A DNA stretch of 64,000 nucleotides from Trinickia violacea (lineage in GTDB: Bacteria; Pseudomonadota; Gammaproteobacteria; Burkholderiales; Burkholderiaceae), in assembly GCF_005280735.1 (NCBI RefSeq), contig NZ_CP040077.1, forward strand, positions 1 to 64,000. The letters run 5' to 3'. Position 1 is the first letter of the stretch, and the number at the start of each line of letters is the position of its first letter. The notes beneath the pieces were generated by a model. That model searched no databases and was not told where the DNA came from. It saw only the letters and a list, made by a program, of their open reading frames with translations. A program made the translations under genes and the position numbers. Shown here piece by piece: positions 17,079 through 25,464 of this stretch.

Positions 17079-17933
17079 CTACCTCAACGGCAGGCAGATA
17101 TCGGTCAGCAATTCGGCAGGCGGCGTGTTGCGCGGATTGTTCAAGTACTCCTCGAACACGGGCGCGTCTGCGGCTTCGCGGCCGGACTGCGGAAGCCACT
17201 CGCCATAGAGCCATTGGTAGGCGGCGGCCATGTCCGCATACGGGCCTTGGTGGCGCAGCACGGCGTACTGTCCGCCGCGGATTGCCGTCAGCGAAAACGG
17301 CGCGGCAATCTCGACCGGCACAGCGAGCACCACGCCCGCCTTCGAACGCAGTGCCGCCTCGGCCACCGCACTCGGGTCGTCGTAAAAGATCCCCACCGCA
17401 TGCTGGATCGAACCGAACATATTGATGGAACCGAGCCAGCCGAACAGCGTGTCGAACGCCTTGCCGATCTGCATGTACGAGCCGGTGTGATCGACGGTCA
17501 CCGCCTGCATAGCCGGCACTTCCCGAATCTCCACTTCACGCATGACCATGGGGTCGCCTCCTGAGTCCTGTGGCTGAAAACGCCGGTGCGTGCCGTTCTT
17601 GCGGTACTGCGCCGGCGGCATGCCGAACACCGCGCTGAACGTGCGCGTGAACGCCTGCAGGCTGCCGTAGCCGGCGCTTTGCGCGATCTTGTCGATGGGC
17701 ATCTGTCCTTTCGCGAGGTAGCCCGCCGCGCGATGCAGCCGCAAGCGCCGCACCGTGGCCGCGATCGTCTCGCCGTACATCGCCTGATAGACCCGATGCC
17801 AGTGATACGGCGACAGGCAGGCGATATCCGCGAGCCGGTTCAGGTCGAGCTCGTCGTCGAGATGGTCGTAGATGTAGTCGAGCACGCGCTGAAGGCGGGC
17901 TGAATAATCGGCGCGGCTGGCGGGATGTCTCAC
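17079..17933 (-). CDS. AraC-family regulator with GyrI-like effector domain
   Basis: The first 110 residues form two AraC helix-turn-helix motifs (LNRLADIACLSPYHWHRVYQ and IDKIAQSAGYGSLQAFTRTF), ending FGMPPAQYRKNG. The C-terminal 150 residues match the GyrI-like/SbmC small-molecule-binding domain (REVEIREVPAMQAVTVDHTG at its start, the RGGQYAVLRHQGPYADMAAA strand-helix, and WLPQSGREAADAPVFEEYLN near the end). Such Rob/BmrR-like regulators respond to hydrophobic or cationic compounds. The start is uncertain: a GTG at 17933 gives 284 residues beginning (M)RHPASRADYSARLQ, while a TTG at 17990 would add 19 residues of no family resemblance. Its nearest neighbour does not reveal its target. Confidence 0.88.
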   Translation of the reverse strand: MRHPASRADYSARLQRVLDYIYDHLDDELDLNRLADIACLSPYHWHRVYQAMYGETIAATVRRLRLHRAAGYLAKGQMPIDKIAQSAGYGSLQAFTRTFSAVFGMPPAQYRKNGTHRRFQPQDSGGDPMVMREVEIREVPAMQAVTVDHTGSYMQIGKAFDTLFGWLGSINMFGSIQHAVGIFYDDPSAVAEAALRSKAGVVLAVPVEIAAPFSLTAIRGGQYAVLRHQGPYADMAAAYQWLYGEWLPQSGREAADAPVFEEYLNNPRNTPPAELLTDICLPLR

Positions 17934-18009
17934 GGGAAGCCGTTCGTGTCGGGGTTCGTGCAGGCAACATAGCACGAGGCCGTTTGACAAATCTTGCGGA
18001 GTTCGTGGG

Positions 18010-18070
18010 CGACGGGCTGCCGGCGACCGGTTGCGGACGACCAGTTGCGGGCGACCGGCCGCGGGCGACG
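18010..18070. repeat. Four tandem 14-bp units
   Basis: Units begin at 18010, 18024, 18038 and 18052, with a partial fifth at 18066. The best-kept form is CGACCGGTTGCGG plus one base. They lie in the 342-base divergent region between the AraC/GyrI-like regulator and the ethanolamine permease (17934-18275), which otherwise shows nothing beyond an AT-rich stretch around 18150-18190. Confidence 0.75.
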
Positions 18071-18275
18071 GGGTGTGCCCCGATCCGGCGAGCGAAGTGC
18101 CTTGCCAAAAACCCCTCCGGCATTTCTTTCATCGGGCTTTCATCGAACTCGCTAAGTTTGCCGAATTTCGATAACACCTCGATTTATGACTCTCTAGCAT
18201 CGGTTCGGATGCGTATCCGTTTGCCGCAGAGGCACGCGGATACATCGGACGTGAACGGCTAATACGGAGACGTCA

Positions 18276-19694
18276 ATGACAACAAAGTCGAACCAACAGC
18301 AAGCCGGTAGCCCGCATGCCGGCAAGGTCACCCATCACGAGCTCAAGCAGACGCTCGGCACCTGGCAGCTTTGGGGGATTGCGGTCGGTCTCGTGATTTC
18401 GGGCGAGTACTTTGGCTGGAGCTATGGCTGGGCGACCGCCGGCACGCTTGGCTTCGTGATCACCGCGCTGTTCATTGCGGCGATGTACACGACGTTCATC
18501 TTCAGCTTTACCGAGCTCACCACGTCGATACCGCACGCGGGCGGCCCGTTCGCGTATGCGCGGCATGCTTTCGGGCCGGTCGGCGGCTATCTCGCGGGCG
18601 CGGCGACGCTCGTCGAATTCGTCTTCGCGCCGCCCGCGATCGCACTTGCGATCGGTGCGTATCTGCATGTGCAGTTTCCCGGCCTCGAACCGAAGCATGC
18701 GGCGATGGGAGCGTACCTCGTTTTCATGGCGCTCAATATCGTCGGCGTGCAGATTGCGGCGGCGTTCGAGTTGTTCGTCACGCTGCTCGCGATCTTCGAA
18801 TTGCTCGTGTTCATGGGTGTCGTCGCGCCGGGGTTCGCATGGTCGAACTTCACGAAGGGCGGCTGGGCCGGCGCCGACCATTTCAGCCTCGGCGCGTTCC
18901 ACGGCATGTTCGCAGCGATCCCGTTCGCGATCTGGTTCTTTCTCGCGATCGAAGGCGTCGCGATGGCCGCCGAGGAAGCGAAGAACCCGAAGCGCTCGAT
19001 TCCGATCGCCTACGTGACCGGCATCCTCACGCTCGTCGTGCTCGCGATCGGCGTGATGGTGTTCGCGGGCGCCGCCGGCGACTGGACCAAGCTCGCCAAC
19101 ATCAACGACCCGCTGCCGCAAGCGATGAAATACATCGTCGGCGCGAACAGCGGCTGGATGCACATGCTCGTGTGGCTCGGCCTCTTCGGGCTCGTTGCGT
19201 CGTTTCACGGCATCATCCTCGGCTATTCGCGGCAGATCTTCGCGCTCGCTCGCGCCGGCTTCCTGCCCGAGTGGCTCGCGAAAGTGCATCCGCGCTTCAA
19301 GACGCCGCATCGCGCGATCCTCGCGGGCGGCGTGGTGGGAATCGCCGCGATCTACAGCGACGAACTGATCCGGTTCGGCGGCCAGACGCTGACGGCCAAT
19401 ATCGTGACGATGTCGGTGTTTGGCGCTATCTTGATGTACATCGTCAGCATGCTCGCGCTGTTCAAGCTGCGCCGCACCGAGCCGAACATGGAGCGCCCGT
19501 TCAAGGCGCCGCTGTTTCCGTACTTCCCGGCGTTCGCGCTCGTTGCCGCCGCGATTTCGCTCGCGACGATGGTGTACTACAACTTTCTCGTGGCCATCGT
19601 GTTCGCGATCTTCCTGGCGCTCGGCTACGTGTATTTCCTGCTCACGCGCCGACAGCGCGAGATCGCGCCCGCCGACGCACTGCTCGAGGAGTGA
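18276..19694 (+). CDS. eat: Ethanolamine permease (APC superfamily)
   Basis: The 472-residue protein is an amino acid-polyamine-organocation transporter with about twelve hydrophobic helices. Features include the helix 1 GIAVGLVISGEYFGWSYGW motif with an unwound glycine pair, PHAGGPFAYARHAFGP in helix 2-3, the FFLAIEGVAMAAEEAKNPKR motif of helix 6 and the ILGYSRQIFALARAGFLPEW loop. The sequence style and the immediately following eutBC genes identify it as the ethanolamine importer. It lies 45 bases upstream of eutB and is the first gene of an eat-eutB-eutC operon. Substrate assignment rests on family plus context. Confidence 0.93.
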   Translation: MTTKSNQQQAGSPHAGKVTHHELKQTLGTWQLWGIAVGLVISGEYFGWSYGWATAGTLGFVITALFIAAMYTTFIFSFTELTTSIPHAGGPFAYARHAFGPVGGYLAGAATLVEFVFAPPAIALAIGAYLHVQFPGLEPKHAAMGAYLVFMALNIVGVQIAAAFELFVTLLAIFELLVFMGVVAPGFAWSNFTKGGWAGADHFSLGAFHGMFAAIPFAIWFFLAIEGVAMAAEEAKNPKRSIPIAYVTGILTLVVLAIGVMVFAGAAGDWTKLANINDPLPQAMKYIVGANSGWMHMLVWLGLFGLVASFHGIILGYSRQIFALARAGFLPEWLAKVHPRFKTPHRAILAGGVVGIAAIYSDELIRFGGQTLTANIVTMSVFGAILMYIVSMLALFKLRRTEPNMERPFKAPLFPYFPAFALVAAAISLATMVYYNFLVAIVFAIFLALGYVYFLLTRRQREIAPADALLEE

Positions 19695-19739
19695 GCGCGT
19701 TTTGGCGCTAGCAGCGCAGCAGCATATGGAGCCGTAAAG

Positions 19740-21134
19740 ATGAGCTATTCGGAGACCATCGGCGCGCGGACCTACCGGTTCGCCGACTTGAAGACCCTGC
19801 TTGCGAAGGCGAGCCCGCTGCGTTCCGGCGATGAACTGGCCGGCGTCGCGGCGGCGAGCGAGGAGGAGCGCGTCGCGGCGAAGATGGCGCTTGCGCAGGT
19901 GCCGCTCGCGACGTTCCTGAACGAAGCGCTGATCCCCTACGAGAGCGACGAAGTCACGCGGCTCATCGTCGATACGCATTCGAGCGAGGCGTTCGCGGAG
20001 ATTTCGCATCTGACGGTCGGCGATTTCCGCAACTGGCTGCTCGCCGATACGACCGACACGGCGGCGCTCACGCGCATTACGGCCGGGCTCACGCCGGAAA
20101 TGGTCGCGGCGGTATCGAAGCTGATGCGCAATCAGGATCTGGTGATCGCCGCGAAAAAGCGTCCGGTGGTCACGCGCTTTCGCAACACGGTGGGCTTGCC
20201 GGGGCACATGTCGGTGCGCCTGCAGCCGAACCATCCGACCGACGACGTGAAGGGCATCGCCGCGTCGATGCTCGACGGCCTGATGTACGGCTGCGGCGAC
20301 GCGATGATCGGCATCAATCCCGCCACCGACAGCCTCGCTGCGATCACGACGCTGCTCGCGATGGTCGACGACTTCCGTCAGCGCTACCACGTGCCGACGC
20401 AATCGTGCGTGCTCACGCACGTGACGAGCACGATTGCCGCGATCGAAAAAGGCGCTCCGGTGGATCTCGTGTTCCAGTCGGTCGCGGGTACCGAGAAGGC
20501 GAACTCGGGCTTCGGCATCACGCTCGCTTTGCTGCAGGAGGCATACGAAGCGGCGCTGTCGCTCAAGCGCGGCACGGTGGGCGACAACGTGATGTACTTC
20601 GAAACGGGCCAGGGCAGCGCACTGTCGGCGAACGCGCATCACGGCGTCGATCAGCAGACGTGCGAAGTGCGCGCGTATGCGGTCGCGCGCCACTACAACC
20701 CGTTTCTCACGAATACGGTGGTCGGCTTCATCGGCCCGGAATATTTGTACGACGGCAAGCAGATCATTCGCGCCGGTCTCGAAGACCACTTCTGCGGCAA
20801 GCTGCTCGGCGTGCCGATGGGCTGCGATATCTGCTACACGAACCATGCCGAAGCCGATCAGGACGACATGGACACCCTGCTGACGCTGCTCGGCGTCGCG
20901 GGCATCAACTTCATCATGGGCGTGCCGGGCGCCGATGACGTCATGCTCAACTACCAGAGCACCTCGTTTCATGACGCGCTCTATGTGCGCGACGTGCTGG
21001 GCCTGCGCCGTGCGCCGGAGTTCGAGGATTGGCTCGAAGCGATGCAAATTGCGGATGCGCGCGGCGTGCTGCTGTCGGCGTCGCCGAGGCAGCCGTTGCT
21101 CGCAGGTGTCAGCGAATGGATGGGTGTGGAATGA
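19740..21134 (+). CDS. eutB: Ethanolamine ammonia-lyase heavy chain
   Basis: EutB with EutC forms the adenosylcobalamin-dependent enzyme that splits ethanolamine to acetaldehyde and ammonia. The 464-residue product has the usual length (E. coli 453) and the conserved TIM-barrel segments RLQPNHPTDDVKGIAASMLDGL, in parts, plus the GCGDAMIGINPATDS loop, the FETGQGSALSANAHHGVDQQ active-site region and the C-terminal MGVPGADDVMLNYQSTSFHD. Ribosome binding is supported by a GGAG sequence about ten bases before ATG. The stop overlaps the start of eutC (ATGA), indicating translational coupling of the two subunits. Confidence 0.97.
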   Translation: MSYSETIGARTYRFADLKTLLAKASPLRSGDELAGVAAASEEERVAAKMALAQVPLATFLNEALIPYESDEVTRLIVDTHSSEAFAEISHLTVGDFRNWLLADTTDTAALTRITAGLTPEMVAAVSKLMRNQDLVIAAKKRPVVTRFRNTVGLPGHMSVRLQPNHPTDDVKGIAASMLDGLMYGCGDAMIGINPATDSLAAITTLLAMVDDFRQRYHVPTQSCVLTHVTSTIAAIEKGAPVDLVFQSVAGTEKANSGFGITLALLQEAYEAALSLKRGTVGDNVMYFETGQGSALSANAHHGVDQQTCEVRAYAVARHYNPFLTNTVVGFIGPEYLYDGKQIIRAGLEDHFCGKLLGVPMGCDICYTNHAEADQDDMDTLLTLLGVAGINFIMGVPGADDVMLNYQSTSFHDALYVRDVLGLRRAPEFEDWLEAMQIADARGVLLSASPRQPLLAGVSEWMGVE

Positions 21135-22012
21135 ACGACCCCCTCGAAAAGAATCCGTGGAGTGCGTTGCGGCAGTTCACGCAGGCGCGCATCGCCTTGG
21201 GCCGCGCGGGCAACAGCCTGCCGACCGCGCCGTTGCTCGCGTTCAACCTCTCTCATGCGCAGGCGCGCGATGCCGTTCACCATCCGCTCGATGCGGACGT
21301 GTTGCATCGGCAATTGCAGGACGCGGGGTTCAGCACGCTAGACGTGCACAGCGCCGCACCCGATCGCGCGCACTATTTGCGCCGGCCCGACTTGGGGCGG
21401 CGTTTGTCGGACGAGAGCCGCGATGCGCTAACGCGTTTGTCGCTCGATCCGCCTGAAGTCGTGTTCGTGATCGGCGACGGCTTGTCGGCGTTCGCCGCTT
21501 CGCGGCAGTCGCTGCCGCTCTTGCAGGCGGTCACGAAGAGGATGAGCGATTGGCGCATCGGCCCGGTCGTCGTTGCACGACAGGCGCGTGTTGCGCTCGG
21601 CGACGAGATCGGCGAGATCTTAGGGGCGAAGCTCGTGGTGATGCTGATCGGCGAGCGGCCGGGGCTCAGTTCGCCCGATAGTCTCGGCATCTATTTGACG
21701 TACGCGCCGAAAGTCGGCACGGCGGACTCGCTGCGCAACTGCATTTCGAATGTGCGGCCAGAGGGCTTGAGCTACGAAGCGGCTGCACACAAGCTGCACT
21801 ATTTGCTCACGCATGCGCGAAGGCTTGGGCTGACCGGCGTCGGCTTGAAGGACGATAGCGATGCGCTTCTCGATGCACCGCAAGCGCAACCGAGTGCGAT
21901 AGAAGGAGGCGATGAGTCTTCGGCTCGCGAAGCCGCGACGCGGCTTGCAAATCTTGGCGCTAGCCAACCGGGTATCAAAGGCGCGCCGCGTCGTCGCCAG
22001 GATGTCGAATGA
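21131..22012 (+). CDS. eutC: Ethanolamine ammonia-lyase light chain
   Basis: EutC completes the ethanolamine ammonia-lyase and contributes cobalamin-binding surfaces. The 293-residue protein starts MNDPLEKNPWSALRQFTQAR, overlapping the eutB stop by four bases, and is the usual length (E. coli 295). Conserved parts are ARIALGRAGNSLPTAPLLAF near the N-terminus, PDLGRRLSDESR, the VIGDGLSAFAA block and the IGERPGLSSPDSLGIYLTYA motif close to the C-terminal third. The last 35 residues (Gln/Pro-rich, Arg-rich) are less conserved. There are no other eut microcompartment genes in the block. Confidence 0.97.
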   Translation: MNDPLEKNPWSALRQFTQARIALGRAGNSLPTAPLLAFNLSHAQARDAVHHPLDADVLHRQLQDAGFSTLDVHSAAPDRAHYLRRPDLGRRLSDESRDALTRLSLDPPEVVFVIGDGLSAFAASRQSLPLLQAVTKRMSDWRIGPVVVARQARVALGDEIGEILGAKLVVMLIGERPGLSSPDSLGIYLTYAPKVGTADSLRNCISNVRPEGLSYEAAAHKLHYLLTHARRLGLTGVGLKDDSDALLDAPQAQPSAIEGGDESSAREAATRLANLGASQPGIKGAPRRRQDVE

Positions 22013-22030
22013 CCATTGTCGACAGTTGCA

Positions 22031-22426
22031 TCACGCTCCCGCCCGCTCGACCGGATGCGCTTCGAGCCACGCATTCTCCGCGTCGTCATAGAGCCGCGAG
22101 CGCGTGAGAAACCGGAGACCCGTCGGCCGCTCGAGCGAGAACATGCCGCCGTTGCCCGGCACGACGTCGATGATCAATTGCGTGTGCTGCCAATACTCGA
22201 ACTGCGATTCGCTCATATAGAACGGCACGCCGCCGATCTCGCCTAGCTTCACATCCGAGCTACCCACCAGGAATTCATTCGCCGGAAAGCACATCGGCGC
22301 GCTGCCGTCGCAGCAGCCGCCCGACTGATGAAAGATCACCGGCCCATGCTCCGCAACGAGCTTCGCAATCAGCGCGACGGCCGCTTCTGTGGCGATTACG
22401 CGCTGCACTGCCTGTTCGTCTGTCAT
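22031..22426 (-). CDS. DUF779 protein linked to aldehyde dehydrogenase
   Basis: The 131-residue protein matches DUF779: FHQSGGCCDGSAPMCFP with Cys38, Cys39 and Cys46, then the GEIGGVPFYMSESQFEYWQH segment. The family occurs next to ExaC/AldA-type aldehyde dehydrogenases, often in the same operon, and an accessory or protective role has been suggested by context only. Here it lies 82 bases downstream of the dehydrogenase on the same strand, after a hairpin, and converges on eutC with an 18-base gap. The clustered cysteines suggest metal or thiol chemistry, which is inference. Confidence 0.9.
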   Translation of the reverse strand: MTDEQAVQRVIATEAAVALIAKLVAEHGPVIFHQSGGCCDGSAPMCFPANEFLVGSSDVKLGEIGGVPFYMSESQFEYWQHTQLIIDVVPGNGGMFSLERPTGLRFLTRSRLYDDAENAWLEAHPVERAGA

Positions 22427-22450
22427 TCCGAGTCCTCCTTGAAACGGAAA

Positions 22451-22490
22451 GCGCGAACGAACCGAACCGATTGCTGCGATTCGTTCGCGC
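22451..22490 (-). promoter_or_regulatory. Perfect 11-bp inverted repeat between the aldehyde dehydrogenase and DUF779 genes
   Basis: GCGCGAACGAA and TTCGTTCGCGC are perfectly complementary around an 18-base loop. There is no T-run, so a mRNA-processing or stabilising hairpin that sets different expression of the two genes is more likely than a terminator. Confidence 0.55.
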
Positions 22491-22508
22491 CGATTGCGCT
22501 AAACGCGA

Positions 22509-24029
22509 TCAGAAGAACCCGAGCGGCTTTTCGCTATAGCTGACGAGCAGGTTCTTCGTCTGCTGATAGTGGTCGAGCATCATCTTGTGCGTCTCGCGGC
22601 CGATGCCCGATTGCTTGTAGCCGCCGAACGCCGCGTGCGCCGGGTAAGCGTGATAGCAGTTGGTCCACACGCGACCCGCCTGGATGTTGCGTCCGAAGCG
22701 ATACGCGCGATTGCCGTCGCGCGTCCACACGCCCGCGCCTAAGCCGTAGAGCGTGTCGTTCGCGATTTCGAGCGCTTCCTCCTCGGTCTTGAACGTCGTC
22801 ACCGACAGCACCGGCCCGAAAATCTCTTCCTGGTAGATCCGCATCTTGTTGTGGCCGCGGAACACGGTCGGCTGCACGTAGTAGCCGTTCGTGAGTTCGC
22901 CGCCCAGCTGAGTGCGCTCGCCGCCCGTGAGACACTGCGCGCCTTCTTCCTTGCCTAGCTTGATGTAGGAGAGGATCTTTTCGAGTTGCTCGCTCGATGC
23001 CTGCGCGCCGATCATCGTCGACGGATCGAGCGGATGGCCTTGCTTCACTGCGGCCACGCGCTTCAAAGCGCGCTCGATGAAGCGGTCATAGATCTTCTCC
23101 TCGACGATCGCGCGCGAAGGACACGTGCACACCTCGCCCTGATTCAGCGCGAACATCGTGAAGCCTTCGAGCGCCTTGTCGAAGTAGCTGTCGTCGCGAT
23201 CCATGACGTCGGCGAAGAAGATGTTCGGGCTCTTGCCGCCGAGTTCGAGCGTGACCGGAATGAGGTTCTGGCTCGCGTACTGCATGATGAGGCGGCCTGT
23301 GGTGGTCTCGCCGGTGAAGGCGATCTTCGCGATGCGCTTGTTCGTCGCAAGCGGCTTGCCCGCTTCGAGACCGAAGCCGTTGACCACGTTCAGCACACCC
23401 GGCGGCAGCAAGTCCTGAATCAATTCCATCAAGACGAGGATCGAAGCGGGCGTCTGCTCGGCGGGCTTCAGCACGACGCAGTTGCCTGCGGCGAGCGCAG
23501 GCGCGACCTTCCACGCGGCCATCAGGATCGGGAAGTTCCAAGGGATGATCTGGCCGACCACGCCAAGCGGCTCATGGAAGTGATAGGCAACCGTGTCGTC
23601 GTCGACTTCGCCGATCGAGCCTTCCTGTGCGCGGATGCAGCCCGCGAAATAGCGGAAGTGGTCGATGGCGAGCGGGATGTCGGCGGCCATCGTTTCGCGC
23701 AGCGGCTTGCCGTTGTCGATCGATTCGGCCACGGCGAGGCGCTGCAGATTCGCCTCCATGCGCTCGGCGATCTTGTTGAGGATGTTGGCGCGCTCGGTCG
23801 TCGAGGTTTTTGCCCAGCCGGTTTTCGCACGATGCGCGGCGTCGAGCGCGAGCTCGATGTCGGCCTCGCGCGAGCGCGGGATCGACGTGAACGGCTCGCC
23901 TGTTACCGGTGAGATGTTGTCGAAGTACTCGTTGCCGACCGGCTTCACCCATTCGCCGCCGATGAAATTGCCGTACTGCTTTTTATACGGGTAATCGGTG
24001 TTCAGAAACTGCATCTCCGCATGATTCAT
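22509..24029 (-). CDS. NAD-dependent (acet)aldehyde dehydrogenase, ExaC/AldB type
   Basis: This enzyme should oxidise acetaldehyde, the EutBC product, to acetate. The start MNHAEMQFLNTDYPYKKQYG has GAGGAG ten bases upstream; longer forms lack similarity. The 506-residue protein has the Rossmann GETTTGR loop, the general base Glu262 (LELGGKSPN) and the nucleophile Cys301 within NQGEVCTCPSRA, as well as the C-terminal AFGGYKQSGIGRETH. The length and CTC arrangement fit the ExaC/AldB class. It is read divergently from the EutR-like regulator with a 304-base gap, and its pair on the 3' side is a DUF779 gene, the usual partner. Confidence 0.95.
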   Translation of the reverse strand: MNHAEMQFLNTDYPYKKQYGNFIGGEWVKPVGNEYFDNISPVTGEPFTSIPRSREADIELALDAAHRAKTGWAKTSTTERANILNKIAERMEANLQRLAVAESIDNGKPLRETMAADIPLAIDHFRYFAGCIRAQEGSIGEVDDDTVAYHFHEPLGVVGQIIPWNFPILMAAWKVAPALAAGNCVVLKPAEQTPASILVLMELIQDLLPPGVLNVVNGFGLEAGKPLATNKRIAKIAFTGETTTGRLIMQYASQNLIPVTLELGGKSPNIFFADVMDRDDSYFDKALEGFTMFALNQGEVCTCPSRAIVEEKIYDRFIERALKRVAAVKQGHPLDPSTMIGAQASSEQLEKILSYIKLGKEEGAQCLTGGERTQLGGELTNGYYVQPTVFRGHNKMRIYQEEIFGPVLSVTTFKTEEEALEIANDTLYGLGAGVWTRDGNRAYRFGRNIQAGRVWTNCYHAYPAHAAFGGYKQSGIGRETHKMMLDHYQQTKNLLVSYSEKPLGFF

Positions 24030-24333
24030 TTGTGTGCTCCTCACATATCGAATGGATGCTTCTAGTGCCGTCGCAATCGCGGCTGCCCTGTTTAGCGGCA
24101 TGTCGCTTACGCCAAAAGCGTGCCAAGGGCGGGCACGTGCCCATTCGTCGTGCGAAGCCTTGCGATCGCATCGATGACGTTGTTCAAGCACTGTTCAATC
24201 CGTGACGATGAGGTGTCACGATTCGGCGCAGCGAAGTGCGCGCTGTTCAGATATGGAGCAGTGGCGTGGCAAGCGCGAGGCGCATCCCGTGGGCGGCAAT
24301 CATCGGCATAGGAATTGCGTTCCTAGCAGCGGT
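24030..24333. other. Divergent promoter region of the aldehyde dehydrogenase and EutR-like genes
   Basis: This 304-base gap has no supported gene. It must hold both promoters. I see no sigma-54 GG-N10-GC box that I would defend; the GGCATGTCGCTTACGCC stretch at about 24097 is only loosely similar. Confidence 0.45.
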
Positions 24334-25404
24334 ATGACGATCGATACCTTCTCCCACCGTGTCGAAGGCCCGTGTGCATCGCCAAGCGACGGCGTGCAAG
24401 CCGTGCGCGTGTGTACCGCGCACGATGCGGACGAGCAGGCGCGCAATCTCGTCGACTGGCGTCAGACCTACGATCAATTGATGCCCGGCCCGTTCACCGG
24501 CACGCTGACCGAGTTGCCGCTCGATCGCATGCAGGTGTTTTGCGAAACGACGAGTCATACGCTGCGGCAAACGTGCGAAGTGCCGGCCGACGCCTACTGG
24601 TTCGGCATTCCGGGGGCCGGCCATTCGGCGGCCGGCGCCTCAGCCGCGCGCGACAGCACCGCGCGCATCGACGCGAACCCGATCACGCCCGACGCGCTCG
24701 CGGTCCGTCCCGGTGGCATCGAGTTCGAGCTCGTGACACCCGAGCAATTCGCGATCTACGGCGTGGTCGTCAAAAGGGACGTGCTGCGGCGCTGTGCAAG
24801 CGAGGTCGAGCGGATCGATCTCGACGAGCCCCTTCTCGCGCTGGCGCAGCGCGCGGTCATCGCGATTGGCGCGGCGCATATCGAACCGTTTCGCGCTGCG
24901 CTTGGGCACGTGCTTGACGGCGCGCGCGCAAGCCAGGCGCCGCTGGCTCATGTCGCGGGCGATAGCTTGCAGGCGTGGGTGCTGGCGTCGCTGTTCGATC
25001 TGTGCTCGCAGTCGCGAGAGTCGCAAGCGTCGCGAGGCGAGGCAGCGCTTCCGGCGAAGCCTCGCCGGCAATGGATCGTCTCGCAGGCGCGCGACTATGT
25101 GCTCGCGAATCGCGCGCGTCCGGTCGGCGTGCCGGAACTGTGCGCGCAACTGCACGTCAGTCGCCGCACGCTGCAGTACTGCTTCCAGGACGTGCTCGGC
25201 ATGGCGCCCGCGACGTTCCTGCGCACGATTCGCTTGAACGGCGCGCGGCGCGATCTGTGCAGCGGCTCATCGAGCGACGCGCGCACGGTACAGGACGTCG
25301 CGGCCGCTTGGGGCTTCTGGCATCTGAGCCAGTTCGCGACCGACTACAAGAAGCTGTTCGGGAAACGGCCGTCGGATTCGTTAAGGGAACGGCGGGCGGC
25401 CTAG
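24334..25404 (+). CDS. eutR: EutR-like AraC-family activator
   Basis: The 356-residue protein starts MTIDTFSHRVEGPCASPSDG and is close to the E. coli EutR length (350). The N-terminal sensor domain begins with ARNLVDWRQTYDQLMPGPFTGTL (split here), typical of the group, and the C-terminal 100 residues carry two helix-turn-helix motifs (VGVPELCAQLHVSRRTLQYC and VQDVAAAWGFWHLSQFATDY) ending FGKRPSDSLRER. E. coli EutR activates eut genes in response to ethanolamine plus adenosylcobalamin. Location beside the aldehyde dehydrogenase and close to eutBC supports the same role. It remains a family-plus-context call. Confidence 0.85.
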   Translation: MTIDTFSHRVEGPCASPSDGVQAVRVCTAHDADEQARNLVDWRQTYDQLMPGPFTGTLTELPLDRMQVFCETTSHTLRQTCEVPADAYWFGIPGAGHSAAGASAARDSTARIDANPITPDALAVRPGGIEFELVTPEQFAIYGVVVKRDVLRRCASEVERIDLDEPLLALAQRAVIAIGAAHIEPFRAALGHVLDGARASQAPLAHVAGDSLQAWVLASLFDLCSQSRESQASRGEAALPAKPRRQWIVSQARDYVLANRARPVGVPELCAQLHVSRRTLQYCFQDVLGMAPATFLRTIRLNGARRDLCSGSSSDARTVQDVAAAWGFWHLSQFATDYKKLFGKRPSDSLRERRAA

Positions 25405-25464
25405 GCGGCCGTTTGCGCTATCGTCGCCCTTTCCTCACCGCCTTTGGAGACAAGACGTTCACGC

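Noticed and set aside
17934..18275. Cobalamin riboswitch upstream of the ethanolamine genes
   Set aside because: The B12-box sequence characteristic of this riboswitch is absent. Cobalamin dependence would have to act through EutR.
18273..21047. Very long open frame (924 codons) antisense to the ethanolamine permease and eutB; similar long antisense frames at 2520-3563, 32452-35487, 39618-41534, 45112-46740 and 54774-57116
   Set aside because: They mirror strongly coding high-GC genes, are rich in Arg, His and Val as expected from reversed codons, and have no domains. The opposite strands carry certain genes.
24202..24333. Longer N-terminus for the EutR-like regulator (44 extra codons)
   Set aside because: The extra sequence is Arg- and His-rich with no similarity, and the shorter form matches the known EutR length.
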